DNA from: Aldehydirespirator sp965204415 | GTDB lineage: Bacteria; Actinomycetota; Acidimicrobiia; Acidimicrobiales; Aldehydirespiratoraceae | DNA: 64,000 nucleotides | Direction of reading: 5' to 3' | Assembly (NCBI GenBank): GCA_965204415.1 | Contig: CBDBEL010000002.1 | Coordinates: 248,001-312,000 of the forward strand | Notes under the pieces: model-generated | Databases searched by the model: none | What the model saw: the letters and a program-made list of their open reading frames with translations, nothing else | Told to the model about the DNA's origin: nothing | Position numbers and translations under genes: made by a program | Shown: piece by piece, positions 1-9,622 of the stretch | Numbering within the stretch: the stretch's first letter is position 1 | Layout of the letters: each line of letters starts with the position of its first letter

Positions 1-291
1 CCCACCGAGGATCTGCGCGTTCGGAGCTGGGTGCCCACCTATCCCGGCGCCGACTGGCACGAGCGCGAGGCCTGGGAGATGTTCGGGGTCACCTTCGACG
101 GCCACCCCGGACTGCGCCACATCTACCTTCCCGGCGAGTTCGAGGGGCACCCGCTGCGCAAGGACTACCCGCTGCTGGCCCGGCGGGTGAAGCCCTGGCC
201 CGGCCTCGTCGACGTGGAGCTGATGCCCGAGGAGACCGGTGATTCCGACGGCGACCCCGCCGCGGCCGGCGCGGAGGGCAGTGGCCAGTGA
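1..291 (+). CDS. nuoC: NADH-quinone oxidoreductase subunit C, 3' end
   Basis: This is the C-terminal part (96 residues) of complex I subunit C; the 5' end lies before the window. The reading frame is open from base 1. It carries the family block DWHEREAWEMFGV (visible residues 18-30) and the later HPLRKDYPLL stretch, which are conserved in the 30-kDa subunit that sits with NuoB/D in the hydrophilic connecting arm. The tail after RRVKPWPG is acidic and Ala/Gly rich. The stop TGA overlaps the GTG start of nuoD by four bases (GTGA at 288-291), so the two are probably translationally coupled. Identification is secure even though the gene is partial. Confidence 0.93.
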   Translation, partial: PTEDLRVRSWVPTYPGADWHEREAWEMFGVTFDGHPGLRHIYLPGEFEGHPLRKDYPLLARRVKPWPGLVDVELMPEETGDSDGDPAAAGAEGSGQ

Positions 292-1457
292 CCGTCACCG
301 AGCGCCAGCAGCTCAGCTACATCGCCGCGCAGGCCGCCGACGCCCGGGTGAACCTGGAGATCGAGACCGAGGGCATGACCCTCAACATCGGCCCCCAGCA
401 TCCCGCCACCCACGGCACGCTGCGCATCGTCGCCAAGCTCGACGGCGAGCAGGTGGTGTCGGCCGATCCGGTCATGGGCTACATGCACCGCGGCTACGAG
501 AAGCTGGCCGAGGTGCGCACCTACCCGCAAGTGACCACCCTGATCAACCGCATCGACTGGCTGGGCAGCTTCGCCAACGAGGTGCCCTTCATCCTGGCCG
601 CAGAGCGCCTCATGGAGGTGGAGGCCCCGCCCCGGGCCCAGTGGATCCGCACCATCCTGTTCGAGTTGAGCCGGATCGCCAACATCACGCTGTTCCTGGG
701 CGACATGGCCGTGCAGGTGGGCGCCATCACCCCGGTCTTCTTCGCCTTCCGGGACCGCGAGCATGTGCTCAACCAGATCGAGGCCGCCACCGGCGGGCGC
801 TTCCACCCCAACTTCGACCGCATCGGCGGTCTCAAGGACGACCTGCCGGCGGGCTGGGTGGCCGAGACCCGCCAGGCGATGCGCAAGATCCGCAACTTCT
901 GCGACGAGATCGAGGAGCTCGTGGAGGGCAACGAGATCTTCCAGGCCCGAACCCGGGGCATCGGCGTGATCCCGCCCGACGTCGGGCTGTCCTACGGCTT
1001 GTCCGGGGCCAACATCCGGGCCTCGGGCGTGGACTGGGACGTGCGCCGCGACCGCCCCTGCGGGCTGGTCCACGACCAGGTCGACTGGAAGGTGTGGACC
1101 CATCCCGACGGCGACTCCTTCGCCCGGTTCTGGGTGAGGCTCCAGGAGACCCGGGAGGCCACCAGGATCGTCGACCAGCTGCTCGACGGGATCCCCTCGG
1201 GGCCGATCATGGCCAAAGTGCCGGTCATCATCAAGGTGCCCGCGGGCGAGGCCTACGTCGAGACCGAGAACCCCCTCGGCGTGATGGGCTACTACGTGGT
1301 GTCCAAGGGGGACCTGAACCCGTTCCGGGTGAAGATCCGCTCGGCGTCGTTCTCCAACGTCTCGATCACCCCCTGGCTGCTCAAGGGGGTCTACGTGCCC
1401 GACATCATCACCATCCTGGGAAGCCTCTACTTCATCCTCGGAGACATCGACCGATGA
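288..1457 (+). CDS. nuoD: NADH-quinone oxidoreductase subunit D
   Basis: This is the 49-kDa subunit of complex I (389 residues), which with NuoB forms the quinone-reduction site at the arm/membrane interface. The family stretches NIGPQHPATHGTLR (about residues 35-48), MGYMHRGYEKLAE and the C-terminal SITPWLLKG block are visible. The GTG start overlaps the nuoC stop. NuoD normally precedes nuoE, but here the next recognisable gene is nuoH, reached through two mini-ORFs. The stop codon overlaps an ATG (1454-1457) that opens the first of these. Length is typical for the stand-alone subunit. Confidence 0.96.
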   Translation: MTVTERQQLSYIAAQAADARVNLEIETEGMTLNIGPQHPATHGTLRIVAKLDGEQVVSADPVMGYMHRGYEKLAEVRTYPQVTTLINRIDWLGSFANEVPFILAAERLMEVEAPPRAQWIRTILFELSRIANITLFLGDMAVQVGAITPVFFAFRDREHVLNQIEAATGGRFHPNFDRIGGLKDDLPAGWVAETRQAMRKIRNFCDEIEELVEGNEIFQARTRGIGVIPPDVGLSYGLSGANIRASGVDWDVRRDRPCGLVHDQVDWKVWTHPDGDSFARFWVRLQETREATRIVDQLLDGIPSGPIMAKVPVIIKVPAGEAYVETENPLGVMGYYVVSKGDLNPFRVKIRSASFSNVSITPWLLKGVYVPDIITILGSLYFILGDIDR

Positions 1458-1504
1458 TCCCGGGACGCGCTGAGACCGCGACGCTCATGAGGGCTGACCG
1501 ATGA
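1454..1504 (+). CDS. bridging mini-ORF 1 between nuoD and nuoH (16 aa)
   Basis: This 16-codon ORF (MIPGRAETATLMRADR) starts on an ATG that overlaps the nuoD stop as ATGA. It ends with a TGA that overlaps the ATG of the next mini-ORF in the same way. Its first bases, GACCGATGATC, repeat at the start of mini-ORF 2 and of nuoH, so it looks like a relic copy of the original nuoD/nuoH junction. It probably has no protein function. It would let ribosomes pass from nuoD to nuoH by coupled re-initiation. That role is inference. Confidence 0.45.
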   Translation: MIPGRAETATLMRADR

Positions 1505-1599
1505 TCGCGCGACGCGCTGGACTCGGGACCGTCGATGGGTTTGACCCGGCGATGATGCGGCGGGCTGGGTCTACGACCGCCGTGGGAGCTGACCGATGA
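1501..1599 (+). CDS. bridging mini-ORF 2 between nuoD and nuoH (32 aa)
   Basis: This 32-codon ORF opens with ATGATCGCGCGACGCGCTGG, nearly matching mini-ORF 1, and closes with GCTGACCGATGA, as mini-ORF 1 also does. Both ends are ATGA overlaps: with mini-ORF 1 at 1501-1504 and with nuoH at 1596-1599. The peptide resembles no family I recognise. The chain nuoD, mini-ORF 1, mini-ORF 2, nuoH keeps every stop on the next start, which suggests selection for coupling rather than for the peptide. Confidence 0.45.
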   Translation: MIARRAGLGTVDGFDPAMMRRAGSTTAVGADR

Positions 1600-2627
1600 T
1601 CGCGGTGCTGGCGGAGCTGTCGTACTGGCAGGCCACCATCATCCGGGTGGCCGCCGGCCTGGTGGCGGTGCTGCTGGTGGCGGGCACGCTGGTGTACGCC
1701 CACCTGTTCAAGATGGTCAGCTTCATGCAGAGCCGCCTCGGCCCCATGGAGGCCGGTCCCTACGGCTCGCTCCAGCTCATGGCCGAGATCGGCAAGTTCC
1801 TCCAGAAGGAGGACATCGTCCCGGCCCGGGCCGACCGGTTCGTGTTCAAGGCGGCCCCGTTCGTGGTGCTCACCTCCACGTTCCTGCTGCTGGTCGTGCT
1901 GCCGGGCGGCCCCGACGCCTGGTTCATCTCCAACGACCTCGGGATCTACCTGGCCATGGCGGTCGGCTCGGTGTCGGTGATCGGGATACTGATGGCCGGC
2001 TGGGGCTCGGCGTCGAAGTACTCCCTGCTCGGCGGGCTGCGGGCCACCGGCCAGCTCATCGCCTACGAACTGCCCTTGCTGCTGGCCGTGGTCGGGGTGG
2101 TCATCCAGGCCGAGACCATGAACCTCCAGGGGATCGTGCTGGCCCAGGCCAACGGCGAGATCTTCGGCTGGGGGATGATCGGCAACCCGTTCATCCTCAC
2201 CCAGTTCGTCGGCTTCGTGATCTTCATGATCGCCATGCAGGCCGAGCTCACCCAGACCCCCTTCGACATGCCGGTGGCCGAGTCGGAGCTGGTCACCGGC
2301 TACATGACCGAGTACTCCGGTCTGCGCTTCCTGCTGTTCTTCATCGGCGAGTTCGCCACCGCGGGCGTGTTCTCGGCCATCGCCGCGGTGCTGTTCCTCG
2401 GCGGCTGGTACGTGCCGTTCCTCGACCCGGCCGACAACCTCTTCAACGTGCTCGGCCCGCTGGTGCTGGTGGGCAAGGTGGTGGTCCTGTCGTTCGTGGT
2501 CTTCTGGGTCCGGTTCACGTTCCCCCGGTTCCGGGAGGACCAGCTGCAGCGCCTGGCCTGGAAGTTCCTGGTGCCGCTGGCGCTGGCCAACATCGTGGTC
2601 ACCGGCGTGCTCAAGGTGGTGGTGTGA
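1596..2627 (+). CDS. nuoH: NADH-quinone oxidoreductase subunit H
   Basis: This is the membrane subunit (ND1 homologue, 343 residues) that joins the hydrophilic arm to the proton-pumping arm and forms part of the quinone channel. About eight hydrophobic segments are evident. The conserved FDMPVAESELVTGYMTEYSG stretch (about residues 224-243) contains the acidic residues of the quinone cavity, and MQSRLGPMEAG near residue 45 matches the loop of the family. The ATG overlaps the stop of mini-ORF 2. The stop overlaps the nuoI ATG as TGATG. Direct succession to nuoD, without nuoE, F and G, is the odd point. Confidence 0.96.
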   Translation: MIAVLAELSYWQATIIRVAAGLVAVLLVAGTLVYAHLFKMVSFMQSRLGPMEAGPYGSLQLMAEIGKFLQKEDIVPARADRFVFKAAPFVVLTSTFLLLVVLPGGPDAWFISNDLGIYLAMAVGSVSVIGILMAGWGSASKYSLLGGLRATGQLIAYELPLLLAVVGVVIQAETMNLQGIVLAQANGEIFGWGMIGNPFILTQFVGFVIFMIAMQAELTQTPFDMPVAESELVTGYMTEYSGLRFLLFFIGEFATAGVFSAIAAVLFLGGWYVPFLDPADNLFNVLGPLVLVGKVVVLSFVVFWVRFTFPRFREDQLQRLAWKFLVPLALANIVVTGVLKVVV

Positions 2628-3169
2628 TGGCTCTGGTGCCGGGACTGATCAAGGGGCTGGTGGTGACCGGCTCCACTGTGGTTCGCACGGTGTTCCCCAA
2701 GCGGGGGATGCGCACGCTGGTGCCCGCGCCGACCAAGGGCGCGGCCACCGTGCAGTACCCCCACGTCAAGGAGGCGCCCCCCACCCGGGCCCGGGGCGTG
2801 ATCGCCCTTCACGAGGGCAACTGCACCGCCTGCATGCTGTGCGCTCGCGAGTGCCCCGACTGGTGCATCTACATCGAGGGCCACAAGGAGAAGGCGCCGC
2901 CGCGCCGGGCCGGGGGCAAGCCCCGCCAGGTGAACATCCTCGACCGCTTCGACATCGACTACGCGCTGTGCATGTTCTGTGGCATCTGCGTGGACGTGTG
3001 CCCGTTCGAGGCGCTGTTCTGGAGCCCCGAGTACGAGTTCTCCGAGCCCCGCATCGCCGACCTGCTCCACGACAAGGAGCGCCTGACGGAGTGGATGGAG
3101 ACCGTGCCCGACTTCGAGGACTACGAGCCGGGCTCCGTGGCCAAGAAGGCGAAGGTGCCGCCCACATGA
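2627..3169 (+). CDS. nuoI: NADH-quinone oxidoreductase subunit I (2x4Fe-4S)
   Basis: This is the ferredoxin-like subunit that carries clusters N6a and N6b and passes electrons towards NuoB. Two complete motifs are present: CTACMLCARECP from residue 66 and CMFCGICVDVCP from residue 115. I chose the ATG at 2627, one base overlapping the nuoH stop (TGATG); a GTG at 2624 would add one residue. The C-terminus KVPPT is copied almost exactly by the mini-ORF that follows. Length (180 residues) is normal. Confidence 0.96.
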   Translation: MALVPGLIKGLVVTGSTVVRTVFPKRGMRTLVPAPTKGAATVQYPHVKEAPPTRARGVIALHEGNCTACMLCARECPDWCIYIEGHKEKAPPRRAGGKPRQVNILDRFDIDYALCMFCGICVDVCPFEALFWSPEYEFSEPRIADLLHDKERLTEWMETVPDFEDYEPGSVAKKAKVPPT

Positions 3170-3219
3170 GCACCGTGATCGTCGACGCTTCGCGCGCCGC
3201 TGGGGTGCCGCCCACATGA
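3166..3219 (+). CDS. bridging mini-ORF between nuoI and nuoJ (17 aa)
   Basis: This 17-codon ORF (MSTVIVDASRAAGVPPT) begins on an ATG overlapping the nuoI stop (ATGA, 3166-3169) and ends on a TGA overlapping the nuoJ start (ATGA, 3216-3219). The 15 bases GTGCCGCCCACATGA that end nuoI recur at its end, so the junction has been duplicated with about 35 bases between the copies. It is probably a coupling bridge and not a functional protein. Confidence 0.45.
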   Translation: MSTVIVDASRAAGVPPT

Positions 3220-3755
3220 CGCTGGCGGGCGTGCTGGCTGCGGGCGCGGCGAGCGGCGACCTGTTCGTCGCGCAGAACGTTTTCTTCGGCGTGATCGCGC
3301 TGGTGATGATCGTGTCCGCCATCCGCTGCGTGACCACCCGCAACGTGGTGCACGCCGCGCTGTGGCTGGTGCTGGTCCTGGCCGGCGCGGCGGCCCAGTT
3401 CATCCTGCTGGGCTCGGAGTTCGTGGCCGTCACCCAGGTGCTGGTGTACATCGGCGCCATCATCGTGCTGTTCCTCTTCGGCATCATGCTCACCAAGGCC
3501 TCGATGGGGGACGACGACTCGGTCGCCACCGAGAAGCGGCTCATGGCCAGCCTGGTGGCGGTGCTGCTGGCCGTGGTGATGGGCATCGCGCTGATCGACA
3601 GCTACTCCGACACCCGGGTGGTGATCGACGAGCCCCAGCGCTTCGGGGTCGTGTCCGACGCCATCTTCAGCCAGTACATCGTGGCCTTCGAGGCGGTCTC
3701 GGTGCTGCTGCTGGCCGCCCTGATCGGCGCCATCGTCGTGGCCCGCAAGGAGTAG
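3216..3755 (+). CDS. nuoJ: NADH-quinone oxidoreductase subunit J
   Basis: This is the ND6-like membrane subunit (179 residues) with five hydrophobic segments. The family stretch around residues 68-95 (VAVTQVLVYIGAIIVLFLFG) contains the glycine-bearing helix 3 whose pi-bulge is linked to proton-pumping coupling. It lies in the Nuo order H-I-J-K-L-M-N. Its ATG overlaps the stop of the preceding mini-ORF. nuoK follows after 9 bases. Confidence 0.95.
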   Translation: MTLAGVLAAGAASGDLFVAQNVFFGVIALVMIVSAIRCVTTRNVVHAALWLVLVLAGAAAQFILLGSEFVAVTQVLVYIGAIIVLFLFGIMLTKASMGDDDSVATEKRLMASLVAVLLAVVMGIALIDSYSDTRVVIDEPQRFGVVSDAIFSQYIVAFEAVSVLLLAALIGAIVVARKE

Positions 3756-3764
3756 GGGCGGGCC

Positions 3765-4064
3765 GTGATCCTGAACCAGTTCCTTCTGCTCGCGGCGATC
3801 CTGTTCTGCATCGGCGTGTACGGCGTGCTGGCCCGACGCAACGGGATCATGGTCCTGATGTCGGTGGAGATCATCCTCAACTCCGTCAACATCAACCTGG
3901 TCGCCTTCGGGGCCTTCCGCGACAACGTGGCCGGCGAGGTGTTCGCCCTGTTCGTGATCGCGGTGGCCGCGGCCGAGGTGGGCATCGGCCTGGCCATCGT
4001 GCTGCTCATATACCGCAACCGCCGAAGCATCGACCTCACCGAGGCCGATCTGCTCAAGGGCTGA
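3765..4064 (+). CDS. nuoK: NADH-quinone oxidoreductase subunit K
   Basis: This is the ND4L homologue, 99 residues with three transmembrane helices, which forms a proton half-channel with NuoJ. The block GVLARRNGIMVLMSVEIILN carries the conserved membrane glutamate, and a second one lies in AVAAAEVGIGLA. The start is GTG, with a GGGGCGGG purine stretch just upstream. Eight bases separate its stop from the GTG of nuoL. Length is exactly typical. Confidence 0.95.
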   Translation: MILNQFLLLAAILFCIGVYGVLARRNGIMVLMSVEIILNSVNINLVAFGAFRDNVAGEVFALFVIAVAAAEVGIGLAIVLLIYRNRRSIDLTEADLLKG

Positions 4065-4072
4065 GGGAAGCC

Positions 4073-6256
<2,184 letters not shown>

Positions 6257-6261
6257 CCCCT

Positions 6262-6315
6262 GTGACCGAGATCGTGACCGACCCTGAAACCCCCGCAGAA
6301 ACCAGGAGCCTCTAG
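6262..6315 (+). CDS. possible mini-ORF between nuoL and nuoM (17 aa)
   Basis: A 17-codon ORF starts at a GTG five bases after the nuoL stop and ends at TAG nine bases before the nuoM ATG. It begins GTGACCGAGATC, resembling the nuoM start ATGACCGACTTT, and could be a decayed copy of that start. Unlike the other junction ORFs it overlaps neither neighbour, so the case is weaker. Confidence 0.2.
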   Translation: MTEIVTDPETPAETRSL

Positions 6316-6324
6316 GACCGAACC

Positions 6325-7872
6325 ATGACCGACTTTCTCAATGATTGGGGCCTCACCGCGGTCACCTTCGTCCCGCTGGTCGGGGCGCTGGTGATGATGG
6401 CGGTCCAGGCCGCCGAGGAGAAGCTCCTCAAGCAGTTGGCCCTGCTGTCGTCGCTGGCCGCGATGGTGATCGGCGGCCTGCTGATGCTCGACTTCGACTA
6501 CGGCAACGCCGGGGCCCTCCAGTACGTGGTGGACGCCCGCTGGATCGAGGTCATCAACAGCCGCTACATCCTCGGGCTGGACGGGATCTCGCTTCCGCTC
6601 ATGGCGCTCACCCTGGTGGTGGTGCCGCTGTGCGTGGTCTACTCGTGGGACCACATACCCGAGCCCGGCAACCCCAAGGCGTTCTTCATCCTGATGCTCA
6701 TCCTCGAGACGGGCATGGTGGGCACCTTCGTGGCCCAGGACCTGATCCTGTTCTTCGTGTTCTTCGAGGTCGTGCTGCTGCCCATGTTCTTCATGATCGC
6801 GGTGTGGGGCGGCGAGAACCGGCGCTACGCGTCGATCAAGTTCTTCCTGTTCACCCTGTTCGGCTCGGCGCTGATGCTGCTGTCGTTCCTGGCGCTGTTC
6901 TTCCTGTCCACCGACCCGGCCACCGGCGATTCGCTGCGCACCTTCGACATGCGGGTACTGACCGACGTGGCCGGCGCCGGCATCCTGGGTGCGACTCAGA
7001 TCTGGATCTTCGCCGGCATGTTCATCGGCTTCGGTGTGAAGGTGCCGATGTTCCCGTTCCACACTTGGCTGCCCGACGCCCACACCGAGGCGCCCACGGT
7101 GGGGTCGGTGATCCTGGCCGCGATCCTGTTGAAGCTGGGGACCTACGGGTTCGTGCGCATCGCGGTGCCCATGCTCCCCGACGGCGCCGAGGCGTGGGCG
7201 CCGTGGATCGGCCTGCTGGCGGTGATCGGCATCATCTACGGAGCGCTGGGTTGCCTGGCCCAGACCGACATGAAGCGCCTGATCGCCTTCTCGTCGGTGG
7301 CCCACATGGGCTTCGTGATGCTCGGCATCGCCACGCTCACCGACTTCGGGATCAACGCGGCCATCTTCGGCATGGTCGCTCACGGGATCATCACCGGGAT
7401 GCTGTTCTTCCTGGCCGGCTCGGTGAAGGAGCGCTACCACACCCTCGAGATCCGCCGGCTGGGCGGGATGCTGGTCCAGGCGCCCCGGATGGGCTGGATC
7501 CTGGGGTTCGTGTCGATGGCGTCGCTGGGCCTGCCCGGCCTGGCGGGCTTCTGGGGCGAGTTCCCGGCCATCCTGTCGGCCTACTCGCCCGCGGTGGGCC
7601 TGCCGGTCGAGACCTTCCGGACCTACATGGTGGTGGCCGCGGTGGGCACGGTGCTGGCCGCCGGCTACCTGCTGTGGCTGTTGCAGCGCACCGCCATGGG
7701 CGCGCCCCCCGAGGAGTTCGCCGACAGCGACGACATCGTCGACGTCACCCGCACCGAGTGGATCTCCTGGGCGCCGCTGCTGGTGGGCATCATCCTGTTC
7801 GGCGTGGCGCCGGGCCTGATCTTCGACGTGACCGACCCGGCGGTGGTCGGCCTGCTGGCGTCCGGAGGCTGA
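6325..7872 (+). CDS. nuoM: NADH-quinone oxidoreductase subunit M
   Basis: This is an antiporter-like proton-pumping subunit (ND4 homologue, 515 residues, about 14 transmembrane helices). Diagnostic stretches are VPMFPFHTWLPDAHTEAPT around residue 240 and KRLIAFSSVAHMGFVMLG near residue 320. The N-terminal helix contains the membrane glutamate in FFEVVLLPMFFMI. It follows nuoL after 68 bases. Its last codons (TCCGGAGGCTGACCCG) recur 93 bases downstream as part of the tandem repeat that fills the gap to nuoN. Confidence 0.95.
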   Translation: MTDFLNDWGLTAVTFVPLVGALVMMAVQAAEEKLLKQLALLSSLAAMVIGGLLMLDFDYGNAGALQYVVDARWIEVINSRYILGLDGISLPLMALTLVVVPLCVVYSWDHIPEPGNPKAFFILMLILETGMVGTFVAQDLILFFVFFEVVLLPMFFMIAVWGGENRRYASIKFFLFTLFGSALMLLSFLALFFLSTDPATGDSLRTFDMRVLTDVAGAGILGATQIWIFAGMFIGFGVKVPMFPFHTWLPDAHTEAPTVGSVILAAILLKLGTYGFVRIAVPMLPDGAEAWAPWIGLLAVIGIIYGALGCLAQTDMKRLIAFSSVAHMGFVMLGIATLTDFGINAAIFGMVAHGIITGMLFFLAGSVKERYHTLEIRRLGGMLVQAPRMGWILGFVSMASLGLPGLAGFWGEFPAILSAYSPAVGLPVETFRTYMVVAAVGTVLAAGYLLWLLQRTAMGAPPEEFADSDDIVDVTRTEWISWAPLLVGIILFGVAPGLIFDVTDPAVVGLLASGG

Positions 7873-8053
7873 CCCGGCAATGCAATCCGCGCCGCCCCTC
7901 CCGCCTTCTTCGCATTTTTTGGTGACTATTGCCGATTCTCGCAATGATTGCATCCGGGAGGCTGACCCGCTGGTGCGCTCCGCGGCACCCGTCCGGCTTT
8001 CTTCGCGTTTTTTGGTGACTATCGCCGATGATCGCAATGATTGCATCCGGGAG
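7862..8053 (+). repeat. 93-base tandem repeat spanning the nuoM-nuoN gap
   Basis: Two head-to-tail units of 93 bases begin in the last codons of nuoM, at 7862 and 7955. The best-conserved part is a 55-base core at 7906-7960 and 7999-8053 with only four mismatches. It contains a run of six T, then GGTGACTAT, and the inverted repeat GCAAT-G-ATTGC. The unit length is a multiple of three, so the 61-codon ORF across it keeps its frame. The core could be a dispersed genomic repeat, but that cannot be tested from one window. Confidence 0.85.
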
Positions 8054-8065
8054 CGTGGATCCTGA
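7880..8065 (+). CDS. small repeat-encoded ORF between nuoM and nuoN (61 aa)
   Basis: This ORF starts with ATG seven bases after the nuoM stop and ends with a TGA that overlaps the likely nuoN ATG as TGATG (8063-8067). The peptide contains two copies of FLVTIADxRNDCIRE, 31 residues apart, encoded by the 93-base tandem repeat. No known domain is recognised. It may serve only as a translational bridge to nuoN, like the shorter junction ORFs, or the repeat may be a mobile-type intergenic element that happens to stay open. The opposite strand is also open here. Confidence 0.4.
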   Translation: MQSAPPLPPSSHFLVTIADSRNDCIREADPLVRSAAPVRLSSRFLVTIADDRNDCIRERGS

Positions 8066-9588
8066 TGCTCGGCTCGGTGCTCACGTTCGCCTTCGAGCGG
8101 CCGGCGATCGACTGGCACGCGGTGGCGCCCGAGCTGACCCTGCTCGGCTTCGGGGCGCTGCTGACGCTGGTCGACATCGTCTGGCTGGAGCGGGGCCGGG
8201 CCGTGGTGTCGGCGCTGGCGTCGTTCGGGCTGCTGGCGTCGATGGTGCCGGTGGTGACCCTGGCCTGGGACGGCGCCGACCGTTCCACGTTCTGGGGCGC
8301 CTACGTGGTCGACGACTACGCGCTGGTGATGAAGGCCGTGTTCCTGCTGGCCGGGTACGTGGTGGTGCTGCTGTCCACCAACTACATCGCGGAGGGCGAC
8401 TACTGGGAGAACGAGTACTACCAGATGCTGCTGTCGGCGGTGCTGGGCATGGTGGTGATGGCCTCGGCCCGAGACCTGGTGACCATCTTCGTGGCCCTCG
8501 AGCTGCTGTCGATCCCGGCGTACCTGATGGCCACCTGGCGCAAGCGGGACCTGCGCAGCAACGAGGCCGGCCTCAAGTACTACCTGATGGGGGTGTTCGC
8601 CTCGGCGGTGCTGCTCTACGGAATGTCGCTGCTGTACGGCGCGACCGGCTCGACCATGCTGACCGACATCGACGCGGCGGTCTCGGGCGGCGGGGCGCCG
8701 CTGGCGGTGGTCACCCTGGGCGTGATCTTCGTGGTGGTCGGCTTCGGGTTCAAGGTGTCGGCGTTCCCGTTCCACACCTGGGCGCCCGACACCTACGAGG
8801 GCGCGCCCACCCCGGTGACCGCGTTCCTGTCGGTGGCCTCGAAGGCGGCCGGGTTCGTGGCCCTGCTGTCGCTGGTGTTCGTGGGCTTCTGGGGCCGCGC
8901 CGACGTGTACCAGCCGCTGATGTGGGCCCTGGCCGCGGCCTCGATGTTCGGCGGCAACCTGATGGCGCTGCGCCAGACCAATCTGGTGCGGCTGCTGGCC
9001 TATTCGGGGGTGGCCCAGGCCGGGTACATGCTGGCCCCGCTGGCGGTGGCGGGGGAGTCGCTGGCCACCGCCGACGACGCCCTGTCGTCGGTGGTGACCT
9101 ACCTGGCCATTTACGCGGCCATGAACCTGGGTGCCTTCGCGGTGATCATCGCGGTGGCCCGGCGCACCGCCTCGGCCGAGATCAGCACCTACAAGGGCCT
9201 GTTCCGCTACTCGCCGGGGCTGGCCGTCGCCATGACGATCTTCCTGATGGCCCTGGCCGGCATCCCGCCGCTGGGCGGCTGGTACGCCAAGTTCGAGATC
9301 GTGCTGGCCCTGATCTCGCCGGGAACGCCCTGGGGCGTCGCCCTGGGCGTGGTAGTGGCCGTCAACTCGGTGATCGCCCTCTACTACTACGCCCGCATCG
9401 CGTCCCACATGTGGGTGGAGACCCCACCCGCCGAGGCGGACTTCGACACCACCACCCCCATCAAGCCCCCCACCTCGGTAACGGCCGCCCTGATCCTCAC
9501 CGGCGCAGCCACCCTAGCCTTCGGCATCCTCCCCCAATGGATAGGCCACTTCACCGAAGTAAGCCTCCTAGCCACCCTCCCCGGCTGA
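8065..9588 (+). CDS. nuoN: NADH-quinone oxidoreductase subunit N
   Basis: This is the third antiporter-like subunit (ND2 homologue, 507 residues). FPFHTWAPDTYEGAPTPVTA near residue 235 and RLLAYSGVAQAGYMLAP near residue 305 are diagnostic. I prefer the ATG at 8065 because it overlaps the stop of the preceding small ORF; a TTG at 8041 would add eight residues but lies inside the tandem repeat. It is the last nuo gene. Its 3' stretch around 9367-9410 has a degenerate partial copy at 13435, beyond part of the accessory region. Confidence 0.93.
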   Translation: MLGSVLTFAFERPAIDWHAVAPELTLLGFGALLTLVDIVWLERGRAVVSALASFGLLASMVPVVTLAWDGADRSTFWGAYVVDDYALVMKAVFLLAGYVVVLLSTNYIAEGDYWENEYYQMLLSAVLGMVVMASARDLVTIFVALELLSIPAYLMATWRKRDLRSNEAGLKYYLMGVFASAVLLYGMSLLYGATGSTMLTDIDAAVSGGGAPLAVVTLGVIFVVVGFGFKVSAFPFHTWAPDTYEGAPTPVTAFLSVASKAAGFVALLSLVFVGFWGRADVYQPLMWALAAASMFGGNLMALRQTNLVRLLAYSGVAQAGYMLAPLAVAGESLATADDALSSVVTYLAIYAAMNLGAFAVIIAVARRTASAEISTYKGLFRYSPGLAVAMTIFLMALAGIPPLGGWYAKFEIVLALISPGTPWGVALGVVVAVNSVIALYYYARIASHMWVETPPAEADFDTTTPIKPPTSVTAALILTGAATLAFGILPQWIGHFTEVSLLATLPG

Positions 9589-9622
9589 GATGCATCGAGC
9601 CGCCACTCGATAGGACAATCAA

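Noticed and set aside
3362..4072. Upstream extension of the nuoL frame to 3362
   Set aside because: It overlaps nuoJ and nuoK and encodes low-complexity Arg/Gly-rich sequence. The hydrophobic NuoL N-terminus begins at 4073.
8041..8064. TTG start for nuoN at 8041
   Set aside because: It lies in the tandem repeat, adds residues not expected in NuoN, and the ATG at 8065 overlaps the preceding stop.
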